A stretch of 64,000 nucleotides of DNA from Nonlabens spongiae. GTDB taxonomy: Bacteria; Bacteroidota; Bacteroidia; Flavobacteriales; Flavobacteriaceae. Positions 45,094 through 54,660 of the stretch are shown piece by piece. Both the position numbers and the translations under genes were made by a program. The notes below the pieces were generated by a model. It was not told where the DNA came from, searched no databases, and worked only from the letters and a program-made list of their open reading frames with translations. How positions within the stretch are numbered: position 1 is the first letter of the stretch; each line of letters starts with the position of its first letter. Location of the stretch: contig NZ_CP019344.1 in assembly GCF_002117125.1 (NCBI RefSeq), positions 3,066,501-3,130,500 of the forward strand. The letters are read 5' to 3'.

Positions 45094-47556
45094 TTAAGAA
45101 TTACTGCTGAACCATGATCTCGCCTGATTCACATCGAGAAAGTAGGTGATGCGTAACGAGAAATTATGGCGTATGGGGTTGTCAAACAAGTTGCTCACAC
45201 TGTCTACGTAACTAATCTGCCCTTGTTTATCAAAGTTGTTTGCAGCGTTGCGATATAAAAAAGTCGCTTCACTTCCCGGTGCAAACCTCCAGCGGTAAGA
45301 GAAATCTAGATTCCAGACATTGAAATTTGCATCTGGATTTTCATCGTCCTGTAGAGCAAAATCACTTTCTGTGGTAGTACCATCATTTGTGAGCTCCTCA
45401 AATTCACGACTGAAATTTGCCCTAGACCAATTGTTCCTAAACGAAAGGCTCAGCGCATGTCTGTTATTGAAATTGTAGGTTCCACTGATGCGATTCTCTA
45501 CTGTATGAGTGTTTCTCAAGCTGAGTATGCTGTTACTCCCATCATCAGTCCTGGTGACGTAACTCAGACGATTATTGTTTTTACGCCACTGATAAGTATA
45601 GACTAATAAAAACTCATCACTGAATCGATACCTAGGTGACAAGCGATAGTCATAACTTGTTTCAGGATCGTCGATACGTGAGAAGTAGCCAGCACGGGCA
45701 TCGATAGCAAATTTTTTCCTATAGTCACTAGAGATGAAGCCTCCCATATAATAACTGGGCGCGTAGCGCACGACTTGTCCTGGGATGCGTGATTCAAACT
45801 GATCTTTTTGCTCTGTATTATATTGAAAATCTCCACCAAAACTAAATCGTTCCACTGTCGCAAAAAATGGGTTCAGCGTGATGTCTGATCCAGTGTGAAA
45901 ACTAGGTGTTAACGCACGGCGGTGTCTCACCCTTAGCTCAATTTCATAGTAATTGAAGATGCCTTGCTGGGTTTGTTGCAAATAACTCAAATCAGATGCC
46001 AGAGTAAGATAATTAGTCTGGAATTGACGCCCTAAATCATTCGGATTATAAGAATCACCCACCCAGAATGCGCCTAAACGTGGTCGCCACTTACCAGTTG
46101 TTCTGCGCCATTGAGCCTCGCCGGCATAACCAGTTTCTGTACCGTCTGGGGTGAAACGGTTGCTCATTTGCAAAAGACCTCGATAATTATCACTGGCCTT
46201 TTTATTATTATGATTAAGTTCGAGTGCAGTGACATTTGCATCAGTAAAAGAACCGTTGCGCAATGTGCTCGCATTTGATAAGGCGATAGACGAGTTGTTA
46301 CCGTACTGCTGATCTAGTACCAGCATGTTATAGTTTGTCAATGGTTCAGTGAGTACATTTCTAGTAGCTCCACTTTCAGAATTTCTTATGGTGGCTTCTG
46401 TGCGTTCTGTGATTGCATTTAGGACACCTATTCCTAGGCCTCCGTCAGTTCTTCCTGTAAATTTCAAAGCGTTGAGTAAATTGGCTGTAGAAGGATTGTC
46501 TATAATGTCTTCATTATCCAGCGTTTCGATACGTCCCGCACCGGTGGGAGTCTGGCCTATACGGCGTGAGAAGAAAATATCTCCCTTACTAAAAAGGTCT
46601 GCACCCTCTATAAAAAATGCGCGGTTCTCCCCAAAAGTTTGCTCAAATGGACCTAAATTCAATTCAACTCGATCAAAAGCTACCTGCCCAAAGTCAGGGA
46701 TCAGTGTCGCATCAAGGGTAAATGCGTCACTTATCCCATATTTCAAGTCCATTCCAGCTGAAAATGTGAGTTCTTCTTCACCGTCAAATACATTATAAAC
46801 TACCTGGCTAAAAGGATAAAGGTTTAAACGAAGTGGTGGATCAATATTTTCAACACCAGTAAGCAGTGCATCGTACTGCGTTTGATTTCCCGTAGTGATG
46901 TCTATAAAATTGTAGGAATAATCTTCGTTGAGGTGACGTATCCTACGTACTACTTGAAAACTCCAGTCCTGAACTTCATTTTCCGGGAACCTCAAAGTTC
47001 TATAAGGGATTTCCATCTCAACATACCAGCCGTTTTCATCTATGGTTGATTCTGAAAGGAATACTACATTGAAACTAAAATCTTGGCGGTCACCCTCTAC
47101 GATAGCATCACCTAGGGCATTTCCAGAAGTAGCAAAGAAACGGGTCTGATTGATCTGATTGTTGTAGGTGTTGATATGGAATTCAAAGAGATCTGCCTGT
47201 ACAAAGACGTTGTCACGTTGGGAGAACTGTCTTAAAATGCGCTCCGGCTCATTATCATACATATAACCTGCGACATAAAGAGCGTTATCATCGTAGGCAA
47301 TTTTTACTTTGGTTTTATGAGTGTCTCGTTCCGGTTCACCGTTGCGAGGTTCACGCATGACAAAGTTTTTGGCGACCGGTATCTTGTTCCAGAATGCTTC
47401 AAAAGGTTTACCATCAATTACAGGACTTGTAGCGACTCTTGTTGCTGAGTATACCTTACGTTTTATTAATAGTGTGCTGTCTTCTTGTTGTAGGTTCGCT
47501 TTCGCGAAAGCGATATTAAAAAGTACTAATAAAAAGGAAAATAACTGTCGATTCAT
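45094..47556 (-). CDS. DUF5916 outer-membrane protein with CBM9-like N-terminal domain
   Basis: An 820-residue exported protein. The signal peptide is unusual: it ends IAFAKANLQQ, with AFAKA encoded by a palindrome copy. Residues of about 40-220 form a carbohydrate-binding-9-like domain (SPVIDGKPFEAFW, KIAYDDNALYVAGYMYDNEP). The remaining 550 residues show alternating beta-strands ending in an aromatic motif (RITYFLDVNQ), consistent with a barrel. Homologues are sometimes called hydrolases, but no catalytic motif is visible. It lies 50 bp upstream of the LolD-like gene and might head that transcript. Binding of carbohydrate is plausible; the function is unproven. Confidence 0.83.
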   Translation of the reverse strand: MNRQLFSFLLVLFNIAFAKANLQQEDSTLLIKRKVYSATRVATSPVIDGKPFEAFWNKIPVAKNFVMREPRNGEPERDTHKTKVKIAYDDNALYVAGYMYDNEPERILRQFSQRDNVFVQADLFEFHINTYNNQINQTRFFATSGNALGDAIVEGDRQDFSFNVVFLSESTIDENGWYVEMEIPYRTLRFPENEVQDWSFQVVRRIRHLNEDYSYNFIDITTGNQTQYDALLTGVENIDPPLRLNLYPFSQVVYNVFDGEEELTFSAGMDLKYGISDAFTLDATLIPDFGQVAFDRVELNLGPFEQTFGENRAFFIEGADLFSKGDIFFSRRIGQTPTGAGRIETLDNEDIIDNPSTANLLNALKFTGRTDGGLGIGVLNAITERTEATIRNSESGATRNVLTEPLTNYNMLVLDQQYGNNSSIALSNASTLRNGSFTDANVTALELNHNNKKASDNYRGLLQMSNRFTPDGTETGYAGEAQWRRTTGKWRPRLGAFWVGDSYNPNDLGRQFQTNYLTLASDLSYLQQTQQGIFNYYEIELRVRHRRALTPSFHTGSDITLNPFFATVERFSFGGDFQYNTEQKDQFESRIPGQVVRYAPSYYMGGFISSDYRKKFAIDARAGYFSRIDDPETSYDYRLSPRYRFSDEFLLVYTYQWRKNNNRLSYVTRTDDGSNSILSLRNTHTVENRISGTYNFNNRHALSLSFRNNWSRANFSREFEELTNDGTTTESDFALQDDENPDANFNVWNLDFSYRWRFAPGSEATFLYRNAANNFDKQGQISYVDSVSNLFDNPIRHNFSLRITYFLDVNQARSWFSSNS
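47497..47512. repeat. 16-bp palindrome in the signal-peptide region of the DUF5916 gene
   Basis: Perfect CGCTTTCGCGAAAGCG, read as AFAKA at the end of the signal peptide. Confidence 0.9.
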
Positions 47557-47669
47557 TCTTAAACTGAGAATTTTGTAAAACTAATTTGGTTAACAAAGCT
47601 TTTTGTCTAAATGCGTGTTAAGAAAAAGAACTTCACAAAACGCTGAACTAACTTGCGCTTAAAAAGAAG

Positions 47670-48200
47670 ATGGAGAGAGCGATTTTTGCAGGCGGATGTT
47701 TCTGGTGTACAGAAGCTGTGTTTCAACGTGTAAAAGGTGTCGAGAAAGTAACTTCTGGTTTTTGTGGAGGGAATATCAAGAACCCACCCTACAGAGAAGT
47801 TGTGCAAGGACGCACCGGACATGCCGAGGCGGTTGAGGTTCTGTACGATAAGGAAAAAGTAAGCTTCCAGCAATTGATGGAGGTTTTTATGGCAACTCAC
47901 GATCCTACTACCCTCAATCGACAAGGTTATGATGTGGGAACGCATTACCGCAGTGCTATTTTTACTCTAAATGATGAACAACAAAATCAGGCAGAGAGTT
48001 TTGTCCAAAAGTTAGGTGAGAGCGGCGCTTTTCAAGATCCTATCGTGACAGAAATCAAAAGAGCCACTGACTTTTATCCTGCGGAACAGGAACATTACGA
48101 CTACTATAACAAACATAGAAGTCAAGGCTACTGTCAGGTGATTATTGATCCCAAAGTCAAAAAGTTGATGACCCAGTTTCCAGAAATTGCTCAAGAGTAA
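47670..48200 (+). CDS. msrA: Peptide-methionine (S)-S-oxide reductase MsrA
   Basis: A 176-residue enzyme that repairs S-oxidised methionine. The active motif GGCFWCTEA places catalytic Cys10 and Cys13. Other family blocks are YREVVQGRTGHAEAVEV, THDPTTLNRQGYDVGTHYRS and EQEHYDYY. A later Cys lies in SQGYCQVI and may act in recycling. ATG 47670 puts the catalytic Cys at residue 10, as usual. Upstream TAACTTGC (47649-47656) may be a weak -7 box. Convergent with the gene at 48214 with a 13-bp gap. Confidence 0.96.
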   Translation: MERAIFAGGCFWCTEAVFQRVKGVEKVTSGFCGGNIKNPPYREVVQGRTGHAEAVEVLYDKEKVSFQQLMEVFMATHDPTTLNRQGYDVGTHYRSAIFTLNDEQQNQAESFVQKLGESGAFQDPIVTEIKRATDFYPAEQEHYDYYNKHRSQGYCQVIIDPKVKKLMTQFPEIAQE

Positions 48201-48213
48201 TTGGGATCCATTA

Positions 48214-48906
48214 TTAAGGATAGACTCTCACATCAGTAAGCGGTATTTCTAAACCATAGACTTCTCTTTTTTCTGGTAGCATAAAGCCGGCAGTGGTCTC
48301 GTACCAGCCTTTCCAATTTGCCTTAACGCCATCAAGCGGTATAATTTGCACCCACATCTTGAAGGATTCAGGAAGGTAATTCTCATCCAGTTTCCAGACA
48401 TAGACATCGCCGGGAGTAGTTCCTCCAGTGGTATAGCGCACTAGTAATTCATTTTCTGAAATAAATTCCAGTTCAGTTCCGGCATCTTTCACTTTATAAG
48501 GGGCTATGAGCCAAAAGCTATCATTATTAAAGTTGCTTAAAGCATAGTCTAGATATTCTTGTTTATCTCCAGAATCTACAATATTACCTTTATAGAACAC
48601 TGTACTCTCTTGTGGAAAATTTAAATCTAGAACTACTCGTGTGTCCTCCCATTTAACGCTTACAATATTGTTCTGAGGTTGCCAGTTGTATTCATTTACA
48701 CCTCTGAATGTCCAAGTGATACTATCTGCATTCTTAATTTGTTCAGCATGTAGCGCTTCCAGAAGTTTATCTGCTAGAGCTACTGCTTTTTCTCCCTTTG
48801 TACCCACCGGTACGTCTTCATTAAAAGCTATTTTCAGGCCGATTATGGCCACTAAAATCAATAATAAAAGTATTCCTACAATTTTAAAAAATCGCTTCAT
48901 TTTCAC
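48214..48906 (-). CDS. Anchored extracytoplasmic protein of unknown function
   Basis: A 230-residue protein with an N-terminal transmembrane segment (5-27, FFKIVGILLLLILVAIIGLK). A soluble beta-rich domain follows, with an LolA-like curved-sheet pattern (ITWTFRGVNEYNWQPQNN, VYVWKLDENYLPESFKMWV). I do not recognise a named family. The C-terminus (MLPEKREVYGLEIPLTDVRV) looks complete. It faces msrA tail to tail and is not in an operon. Confidence 0.72.
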   Translation of the reverse strand: MKMKRFFKIVGILLLLILVAIIGLKIAFNEDVPVGTKGEKAVALADKLLEALHAEQIKNADSITWTFRGVNEYNWQPQNNIVSVKWEDTRVVLDLNFPQESTVFYKGNIVDSGDKQEYLDYALSNFNNDSFWLIAPYKVKDAGTELEFISENELLVRYTTGGTTPGDVYVWKLDENYLPESFKMWVQIIPLDGVKANWKGWYETTAGFMLPEKREVYGLEIPLTDVRVYP

Positions 48907-49043
48907 TCAGTTTGATGGCAAAGGTAAGTTTACGAAAGCTCTGCTAACAAAGCGAGCAGACCTATTCCTCAGCATTTTATGAATAGTATAGGAAATTCAG
49001 ATACGCTAAAATTAATTTTCAGGGCTAACTTGCGCCTCTGTAT

Positions 49044-49901
49044 ATGGGAAAGTTATCTTTTATTCTGATTGTTCTGATGTCGGTTGTTTCTATGTCTCAG
49101 AACACCACCCACTTCTCACTAGACTTGGATCAAAATCAAGATCGCACGCTATGGCAGGATTTCACCTATGATATGGGAAACGTTTTTCTAGGAACGGGCT
49201 ACGCATACACGAGACCACTTTACTGGCAGGGGGATGATTTTTTGAGATTTGGTGCTGTGGCTGGAGCTACGTACGGACTATACATGCTAGATACTAATAT
49301 TGAGAGGAGTTTCAAGAAACACAAAAACGATGTTCCTAATATACTTTTAGATTACGGCTGGTACGCTGGAAGCCCTCAAAATAATTATGGATTAACGGGA
49401 GCAGTATATCTTACTGGCTTATTTACCAAAAATGAAAAATTAAGGCGTACGGGAGTTTTAATGATATCATCTGCGACCGCAACTGGATTTTTTCAACAGT
49501 TTTTGAAATCTGCCACGGGAAGAGCGAGGCCAGGAGCTGAACTCGGTAAGAACCACTTCAGACCCTTTGGCGGTAGTGTGGCTTATCGATCCTTCCCATC
49601 AGGACATGCCGTGCTATCGTTTACACAGGCTCATTCTATTGCCAAACAGTTTAAAAGTTGGTGGGTTAAAGCGCCTATTTATGCCGTAGGTGCCATACCT
49701 GGGTTGAGCCGTATTTATACTGATGCTCACTGGGCGAGCGATGTGTTTCTGAGTTGGGCGATGAGTTACTTTATGGTAGAGGCTATAGACATTTACCTCG
49801 ATAAAAAGTATAAGGAAAAGTATAATGATAGTCCCAGAAAAAAATCCAGTCTAGATTTATCATTTTCTTTAACGACTGTAGGTGTGAGATATACTTTTTA
49901 G
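49044..49901 (+). CDS. Exported PAP2-superfamily phosphatase
   Basis: A 285-residue membrane phosphatase. The signal peptide ends VVSMSQ. All three PAP2 motifs are present: KSATGRARPG, YRSFPSGHAVLSF and SRIYTDAHWASD. Hydrophobic helices lie between them. The catalytic face would be periplasmic, so undecaprenyl pyrophosphate or a lipid phosphate are plausible substrates. Possible weak -7 box TAACTTGC at 49026-49033, the same sequence as upstream of msrA. Ends at a bidirectional hairpin shared with ppa. Confidence 0.9.
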   Translation: MGKLSFILIVLMSVVSMSQNTTHFSLDLDQNQDRTLWQDFTYDMGNVFLGTGYAYTRPLYWQGDDFLRFGAVAGATYGLYMLDTNIERSFKKHKNDVPNILLDYGWYAGSPQNNYGLTGAVYLTGLFTKNEKLRRTGVLMISSATATGFFQQFLKSATGRARPGAELGKNHFRPFGGSVAYRSFPSGHAVLSFTQAHSIAKQFKSWWVKAPIYAVGAIPGLSRIYTDAHWASDVFLSWAMSYFMVEAIDIYLDKKYKEKYNDSPRKKSSLDLSFSLTTVGVRYTF

Positions 49902-49918
49902 TGAAAAAAAGCAAAAAT

Positions 49919-49957
49919 AAACTACTCAGAACGGTATGGGTCGTTCTGAGTAGTTGA
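49919..49957. terminator. Bidirectional terminator between PAP2 gene and ppa
   Basis: AACTACTCAGAACG and CGTTCTGAGTAGTT form a perfect 14-bp stem with an 8-nt loop. T-rich tracts lie on both sides, on the relevant strand. Confidence 0.85.
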
Positions 49958-49962
49958 AAAGA

Positions 49963-50499
49963 TTATTTTTTGAACTTAACTTTATAGTCCTCGATCGCTT
50001 GGTTTACGATCTCGATGGCCTTGTCGCGACCCTGGAAATCTTCCACGTCCACAGTTTTGTTCTCTAGTTTTTTATAGTCTTCAAAGAAATTGCGCATTTC
50101 CTTTTTCCAGTATTCTGGGAGCTCGCTCACATCGTTAAAATGCGCTACGCTCATATCATTTGCAGCTACCGCGATGATTTTATCATCCATCTCGCCACCG
50201 TCCATCATTTGCATAACACCTATAACTTTTGCATCTACGAGACACATGGGAACAATCTCGATTTGAGATAAAACTAAAATGTCTAGTGGATCTTGATCGT
50301 CACAGTAGGTACGCGGTATAAAACCATAATTTGTAGGGTAGTACATGGAAGAATAGATCACTCTATCAAGTATCAACATTCCAGATTCCTTGTCTAGTTC
50401 GTATTTCGCACGAGTATTTTTAGGGATCTCTATACAGGCCGTTACAGTTTCCGGTGCATTCTCACCGTAACTCACATGGTGCCATGGATTTTTTTTCAT
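49963..50499 (-). CDS. ppa: Inorganic pyrophosphatase
   Basis: A 178-residue soluble family I pyrophosphatase. It has the signature [10 protein letters not shown] with the Mg2+-binding aspartates, plus [20 protein letters not shown] and [12 protein letters not shown]. Length is standard. It hydrolyses PPi and pulls biosynthetic reactions forward. Divergent from the VWA gene; the spacer between them contains a palindrome copy. Confidence 0.97.
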   Translation of the reverse strand: MKKNPWHHVSYGENAPETVTACIEIPKNTRAKYELDKESGMLILDRVIYSSMYYPTNYGFIPRTYCDDQDPLDILVLSQIEIVPMCLVDAKVIGVMQMMDGGEMDDKIIAVAANDMSVAHFNDVSELPEYWKKEMRNFFEDYKKLENKTVDVEDFQGRDKAIEIVNQAIEDYKVKFKK

Positions 50500-50539
50500 G
50501 ATATTTTTTTAAAACGGGCTGCAAAAGTAATATGGTTTT

Positions 50540-50555
50540 CGCTTTCGCGAAAGCG
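50540..50555. repeat. 16-bp palindrome CGCTTTCGCGAAAGCG
   Basis: Perfect intergenic copy, 41 bp upstream of the ppa start. Confidence 0.9.
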
Positions 50556-50673
50556 TAATCACAACAATCATAGTCTACTATACCAACTATATCTACTGAT
50601 TTAGATTTCAAAAGAAGGCGTTAAAGTGTATGCCCAAGTTCAAGACTATAGGTTTAAGCATTAATTTTATGCG

Positions 50674-51822
50674 ATGATGCAACAAGAACGGAGAGGTTTC
50701 AGGTTTGAGTTTTATGATCCAAAGGAAAAGGATCCATTTGATAAGTTGTTTGATATTTTCAAAGAACTGATTACCCATACTTCAGGGGATTTTGACGAAG
50801 CAATAAACTGGCTCAGGGAACTTGACAAAGAATATAAGCTCACTACTCCTGACTATACCGTCGATGACTTTATTGAAGATCTCAAACAACGTGGATACAT
50901 AAGGGAGGAGTTTGATCCAGAATCAGGTCAGGATGGAGATGGATCAGGAGATCAAAGCGGTAGGTTTAGTATTACCGCAAAGACGGAGCAGCTGCTTAGA
51001 AAACATGCGCTGGAGCAAATCTTTGGTAACATGAGAAAAAGCGGAGCCGGAAATCACAAGACGGGCAAACTAGGTGAGGGCGATGCGCATTCTGGCGATT
51101 TTAGATCCTATCGTTTTGGAGATGGACTGGATCGCATTTCAATGACTGAAAGCTTGCGCAATGCTCAGATCAATCATGGAATGGGGAACTTCAACCTTAC
51201 TGAAGATGACCTGGTAGTAGAAGACACACGTTTCAAAGCGCAGATGAGTACGGTGCTTATGATCGATATTTCCCATAGCATGATATTATATGGAGAGGAT
51301 CGCATCACACCCGCCAAAAAAGTGGCCATGGCTCTCGCAGAATTGATTACCACCAGATATCCTAAGGATACGCTGGATATTTTGGTTTTTGGGAACGATG
51401 CTTGGACTATACAAATTGCAGATCTACCTTATTTAAAAGTGGGACCTTATCATACCAATACCGTAGCAGGCTTGCAGCTGGCGATGGACCTATTGCGCAG
51501 GAAGCGTAATACCAACAAGCAGATCTTTATGATCACCGACGGGAAACCTAGTTGTCTTAGACTTAAAGATGGGCGGTATTATAAAAACTCAAACGGACTC
51601 GATGAGTACATTGTCGAGAAATGTTATACAATGGCTGCTCAAGCAAGGCGATTACATATTCCTATAACCACGTTCATGATTGCAAATGATCCCTATCTAC
51701 AACAATTTGTGGATGAATTTACAGAAGCAAATCAGGGTAAGGCATTTTACACAGGTCTCAAAGGTCTGGGAGAGATGATCTTTAGAGACTATGATGCTAA
51801 TCGTCGTAGAAGAATCAAATAG
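50674..51822 (+). CDS. VWA-domain protein (ChlD/CoxE-like)
   Basis: A 382-residue soluble protein. The N-terminal 170 residues are charged and helical, with a Gly/Asp-rich linker (QDGDGSGDQSG). The C-terminal von Willebrand A domain starts STVLMIDISHSM, a full DxSxS MIDAS, and continues with DTLDILVFGNDAW and QIFMITDGKPSC. Such proteins normally work with a MoxR-type AAA+ ATPase encoded next door, but none is adjacent here. Start could be either of two consecutive Met codons. It is intracellular, with no signal peptide. Confidence 0.88.
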   Translation: MMQQERRGFRFEFYDPKEKDPFDKLFDIFKELITHTSGDFDEAINWLRELDKEYKLTTPDYTVDDFIEDLKQRGYIREEFDPESGQDGDGSGDQSGRFSITAKTEQLLRKHALEQIFGNMRKSGAGNHKTGKLGEGDAHSGDFRSYRFGDGLDRISMTESLRNAQINHGMGNFNLTEDDLVVEDTRFKAQMSTVLMIDISHSMILYGEDRITPAKKVAMALAELITTRYPKDTLDILVFGNDAWTIQIADLPYLKVGPYHTNTVAGLQLAMDLLRRKRNTNKQIFMITDGKPSCLRLKDGRYYKNSNGLDEYIVEKCYTMAAQARRLHIPITTFMIANDPYLQQFVDEFTEANQGKAFYTGLKGLGEMIFRDYDANRRRRIK

Positions 51823-51947
51823 TGCTTGATTGAGAAATTAGAAGTAATGTTGTGTCAATTGTCTTCTAAGATTATTGGTTAATCGATTATAAACCTTTAA
51901 ATGAACGATAAATTCACCTACAAATGAACCCGTGATCATGAAATCTA

Positions 51948-51955
51948 TATATTTG
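51948..51955 (+). promoter_or_regulatory. -7 element for the PorT-like gene
   Basis: TATATTTG, 24 bp before the ATG at 51979. No clear -33 TTG. Confidence 0.4.
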
Positions 51956-51978
51956 TCTATTAAGTTTAAAACTTGATC

Positions 51979-52602
51979 ATGAAGCAAATCTACTTGTGTC
52001 TTACGTTGCTATTGTGTGCAAGCCAATTTTCAAAAGCTCAAAACAATATTGATGATGCTAATTTTGATGACTCTATCAAATACAGCATTTTTTACGGTTT
52101 GAATTATTCTTTCCTTGAAAATTACGGGAATGATGGATTCAAGGGAGAGCGTTCTGGTTATAACGCAGGTGCGCTTGCTGAGATGCCGTTTGCAAATAAG
52201 TGGTCGTTTGAAGCCTCTCTGTTTTTTTCAGTAGTGGGAGAGCAGCCTATAGTTGATGATAGGGTTGTGGCAAGATTTAGAACTTACACCATCAACTTAC
52301 CGGTACAGTTTAAGTTTTATCCAGGGAAAAACAAAAGTCTCAGTTTCCACATCGGGCCTCAGTTGAGTTACAATTTTGAACCTAAAATATTTGAGAACCA
52401 GAATCAAGATTTTAGAACGCTGGAAGATGTTGTAAATACTGGATTTGATGGAACTGCCGGGTTTGGCTATAAATTACCTGGCTTCGGTTTATTTATTAAA
52501 GGTACATTCAGCTATGGATTTGCAGATATTTTTGTAAACCAAGATATTTATACTTCTGAGCGTTTCAAAGTGATCCGAATAGATATAGGATACCAATTCT
52601 AA
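51979..52602 (+). CDS. PorT-like outer-membrane beta-barrel protein
   Basis: A 207-residue protein. I use ATG 51979 (MKQIYLCLTLLLCASQFSKAQ), not the TTG at 51973. The signal peptide ends SKAQ. The mature part shows alternating strands with aromatic ends (YSIFYGLNYSFLEN, WSFEASLFFSVVG, FHIGPQLSYNF) and a C-terminal VIRIDIGYQF, as in eight-stranded barrels of the PorT/outer-membrane beta-barrel family. Function unknown. A -7 element lies at 51948. It is followed by the MFS gene after 35 bp. Confidence 0.82.
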   Translation: MKQIYLCLTLLLCASQFSKAQNNIDDANFDDSIKYSIFYGLNYSFLENYGNDGFKGERSGYNAGALAEMPFANKWSFEASLFFSVVGEQPIVDDRVVARFRTYTINLPVQFKFYPGKNKSLSFHIGPQLSYNFEPKIFENQNQDFRTLEDVVNTGFDGTAGFGYKLPGFGLFIKGTFSYGFADIFVNQDIYTSERFKVIRIDIGYQF

Positions 52603-52637
52603 TTTTTTTCATGCAATTACCTTTCTGATAAATCCAG

Positions 52638-53981
52638 ATGACTGAAATATTCAAGAAAGGTTCTAAAAAGGTTATTAATGCCTGGGCATTTTATGACTGG
52701 GCTAATAGTGTTTACTCGCTGGTTATAAGCAGCGCGATATTCCCATTATTTTACTCTGCAATAAGTAAAGATGCCTTTGAAAATGGTAACGTTCCTGATG
52801 TACTAGCTGACTTCAATAATGAGTCCATTATAATTATAGTCTCTGCGATAGGCTTTATAATTGTAAGCATACTGTCGCCTATACTCTCTGGTGTGGCAGA
52901 TTATAGTGGGAAAAAGAAAACATTTCTCAAGCTCTTTTGCTATCTGGGTAGTTTTAGCTGTATAGGTCTAGCTTTTTTTAGTTTTGACTATTTATACTTG
53001 AGCTTAGTCATTTATGTACTGGCGCTCATTGGTTTTTGGGGTAGTCTGGTTTTTTATAATTCATTTCTGCCAGATATAGCACACCCAGATCAACAAGATG
53101 GTGTAAGTGCTCTGGGCTTCTCCATGGGATATATAGGTAGCGTTCTATTGCTTGCTCTTTGCTTGGGTCTCATTATGTCTGGGATCTGGCCAGAGGAAGG
53201 CTTTTTTCCCTATAGTCCCATCCTAGAATTAGACGCTGTTCAGTTTTCTTTCATTTTAGTAGGAATCTGGTGGATGGGATTTGCGCAATATACTTATGCA
53301 TACTTACCTGAGGGAGTTTCAAAAGATCGTACGGGAGTAAAGAGTATTTGGACCAGCGGTTTCAAAGAATTAGGTAAAGTTTACAAACAGTTGATGCAAA
53401 ACCTGAGTATGAAGAAATACCTAAGTGCTTTTTTCATCTACAGCATGGCGGTTCAAACGGTTATGTATGTAGCTACGTACTTCGGTACTGAGGAGGTGGT
53501 CTGGGAAGGTATTGACCAGACTTTTGGCCTTATTGGAAGCATTCTCCTCATTCAATTAGTAGCTATTCTAGGAGCCTGGCTGGCAAGCTTGCTTTCTAAG
53601 CAGATCGGTAATATCAAAACACTCATCGTTATCAATGTAGTATGGATGCTGATCTGTGTTTACGGTTATTTTGTGATAACACCCATTCAATTTTTCATCA
53701 CTGCTGGATTTGTAGGGCTGGTAATGGGATCCATTCAGTCGCTCTCCAGAAGTACTTATTCAAAAATGCTCCCTGAAACCACAGATACGACCAGCTTCTT
53801 CAGTTTTTACGATGTTGCAGAAAAAATAGGCATTGTCATCGGTATGCTGTTGTTTGCAATAGTTGGTGAAATCACGGGAAGCATGCGCGGCCCTATTTTA
53901 TTTTTGATCGTATTCTTCATCATAGGAGTAATTATACTTTCCACCATTCCTACTTTAAAAGTCAATAAGGAATCTGAATAG
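52638..53981 (+). CDS. UMF1-family MFS transporter
   Basis: A 447-residue membrane protein with about 12 hydrophobic segments. The N-terminal INAWAFYDWANSVYSLVIS is typical of the UMF1 (Atg22-like) branch. SPILSGVADYSGKKKTFLKL is the MFS loop 2-3 motif. NSFLPDIAHPDQQDGVSALG is also family-typical. Substrates of the bacterial members are uncertain; amino acid or osmolyte efflux has been suggested. It lies 35 bp downstream of the PorT-like gene. Confidence 0.88.
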   Translation: MTEIFKKGSKKVINAWAFYDWANSVYSLVISSAIFPLFYSAISKDAFENGNVPDVLADFNNESIIIIVSAIGFIIVSILSPILSGVADYSGKKKTFLKLFCYLGSFSCIGLAFFSFDYLYLSLVIYVLALIGFWGSLVFYNSFLPDIAHPDQQDGVSALGFSMGYIGSVLLLALCLGLIMSGIWPEEGFFPYSPILELDAVQFSFILVGIWWMGFAQYTYAYLPEGVSKDRTGVKSIWTSGFKELGKVYKQLMQNLSMKKYLSAFFIYSMAVQTVMYVATYFGTEEVVWEGIDQTFGLIGSILLIQLVAILGAWLASLLSKQIGNIKTLIVINVVWMLICVYGYFVITPIQFFITAGFVGLVMGSIQSLSRSTYSKMLPETTDTTSFFSFYDVAEKIGIVIGMLLFAIVGEITGSMRGPILFLIVFFIIGVIILSTIPTLKVNKESE

Positions 53982-53995
53982 CGAGTTTTAAGTCT

Positions 53996-54011
53996 CGCTT
54001 TCGCGAAAGCG
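53996..54011. repeat. 16-bp palindrome CGCTTTCGCGAAAGCG
   Basis: Perfect copy between the convergent MFS and 54029 genes. Confidence 0.9.
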
Positions 54012-54028
54012 TATTCAAAATAAACCTC

Positions 54029-54442
54029 TTATAGCTCCACCGTCCTTCTTTCAAGGAGTTGAATATTGCTGATCAACCGTTCCCTGACCAGATTCATCAT
54101 GCGTTTGTTAAGTGCGCTAGAGTTCTGGATGTAGGTTTCATATTCAGCCAGGGTGAATTGACCTATGATAATGCCTTTAAGGCTGTTTCTAAACTTTTGA
54201 TCACGGTTTACCGCATTCTCGATGTAGTCGATTCTTTTTGGGGCAGTAAGACCATGGAAAACATTCTTGTGCTTGCGGATGTAATTTCTGAAAACTTCGA
54301 TCAATAAGTCGTTTTGAAGCTTAACGATAGGTCGTAAAGTCTGATTTTGAAAGCGCTCCTCACTACTCATTTTCTCATGGATGAGCATGCCTGGAATTTC
54401 AGGTCTTAGAGCTACTAGGTATTCATCTCGATTTTTCATCAC
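54029..54442 (-). CDS. Conserved hypothetical protein
   Basis: A 137-residue soluble helical protein (RFQNQTLRPIVKLQNDLLIE, RNSLKGIIIGQFTLAEYETY, NKRMMNLVRERLISNIQLL). I recall near-identical layouts in other flavobacteria, sometimes labelled glyoxalase, but no glyoxalase metal motif is present. Function unknown. Divergent from mpl across a 218-bp spacer in which I see no gene. Confidence 0.78.
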   Translation of the reverse strand: MMKNRDEYLVALRPEIPGMLIHEKMSSEERFQNQTLRPIVKLQNDLLIEVFRNYIRKHKNVFHGLTAPKRIDYIENAVNRDQKFRNSLKGIIIGQFTLAEYETYIQNSSALNKRMMNLVRERLISNIQLLERRTVEL

Positions 54443-54660
54443 GGCAGTTTTGTCTAAATTACAATTCTGTTTTGTCTATAAGGGTCGTGCTTGAAACGGC
54501 TTCTTAACAGGATTGTTAACAGCAAGCCGATTATTAAGGCTATTATCAACAATGAGGTCGACGCATTATATAGTTTTCAACTTAAACTTAGATTTATACT
54601 ACAGCTAATTGTTAAACTTAATCTAGTTGATTGCCTATTTTTACATCTTAAACACAGAAT

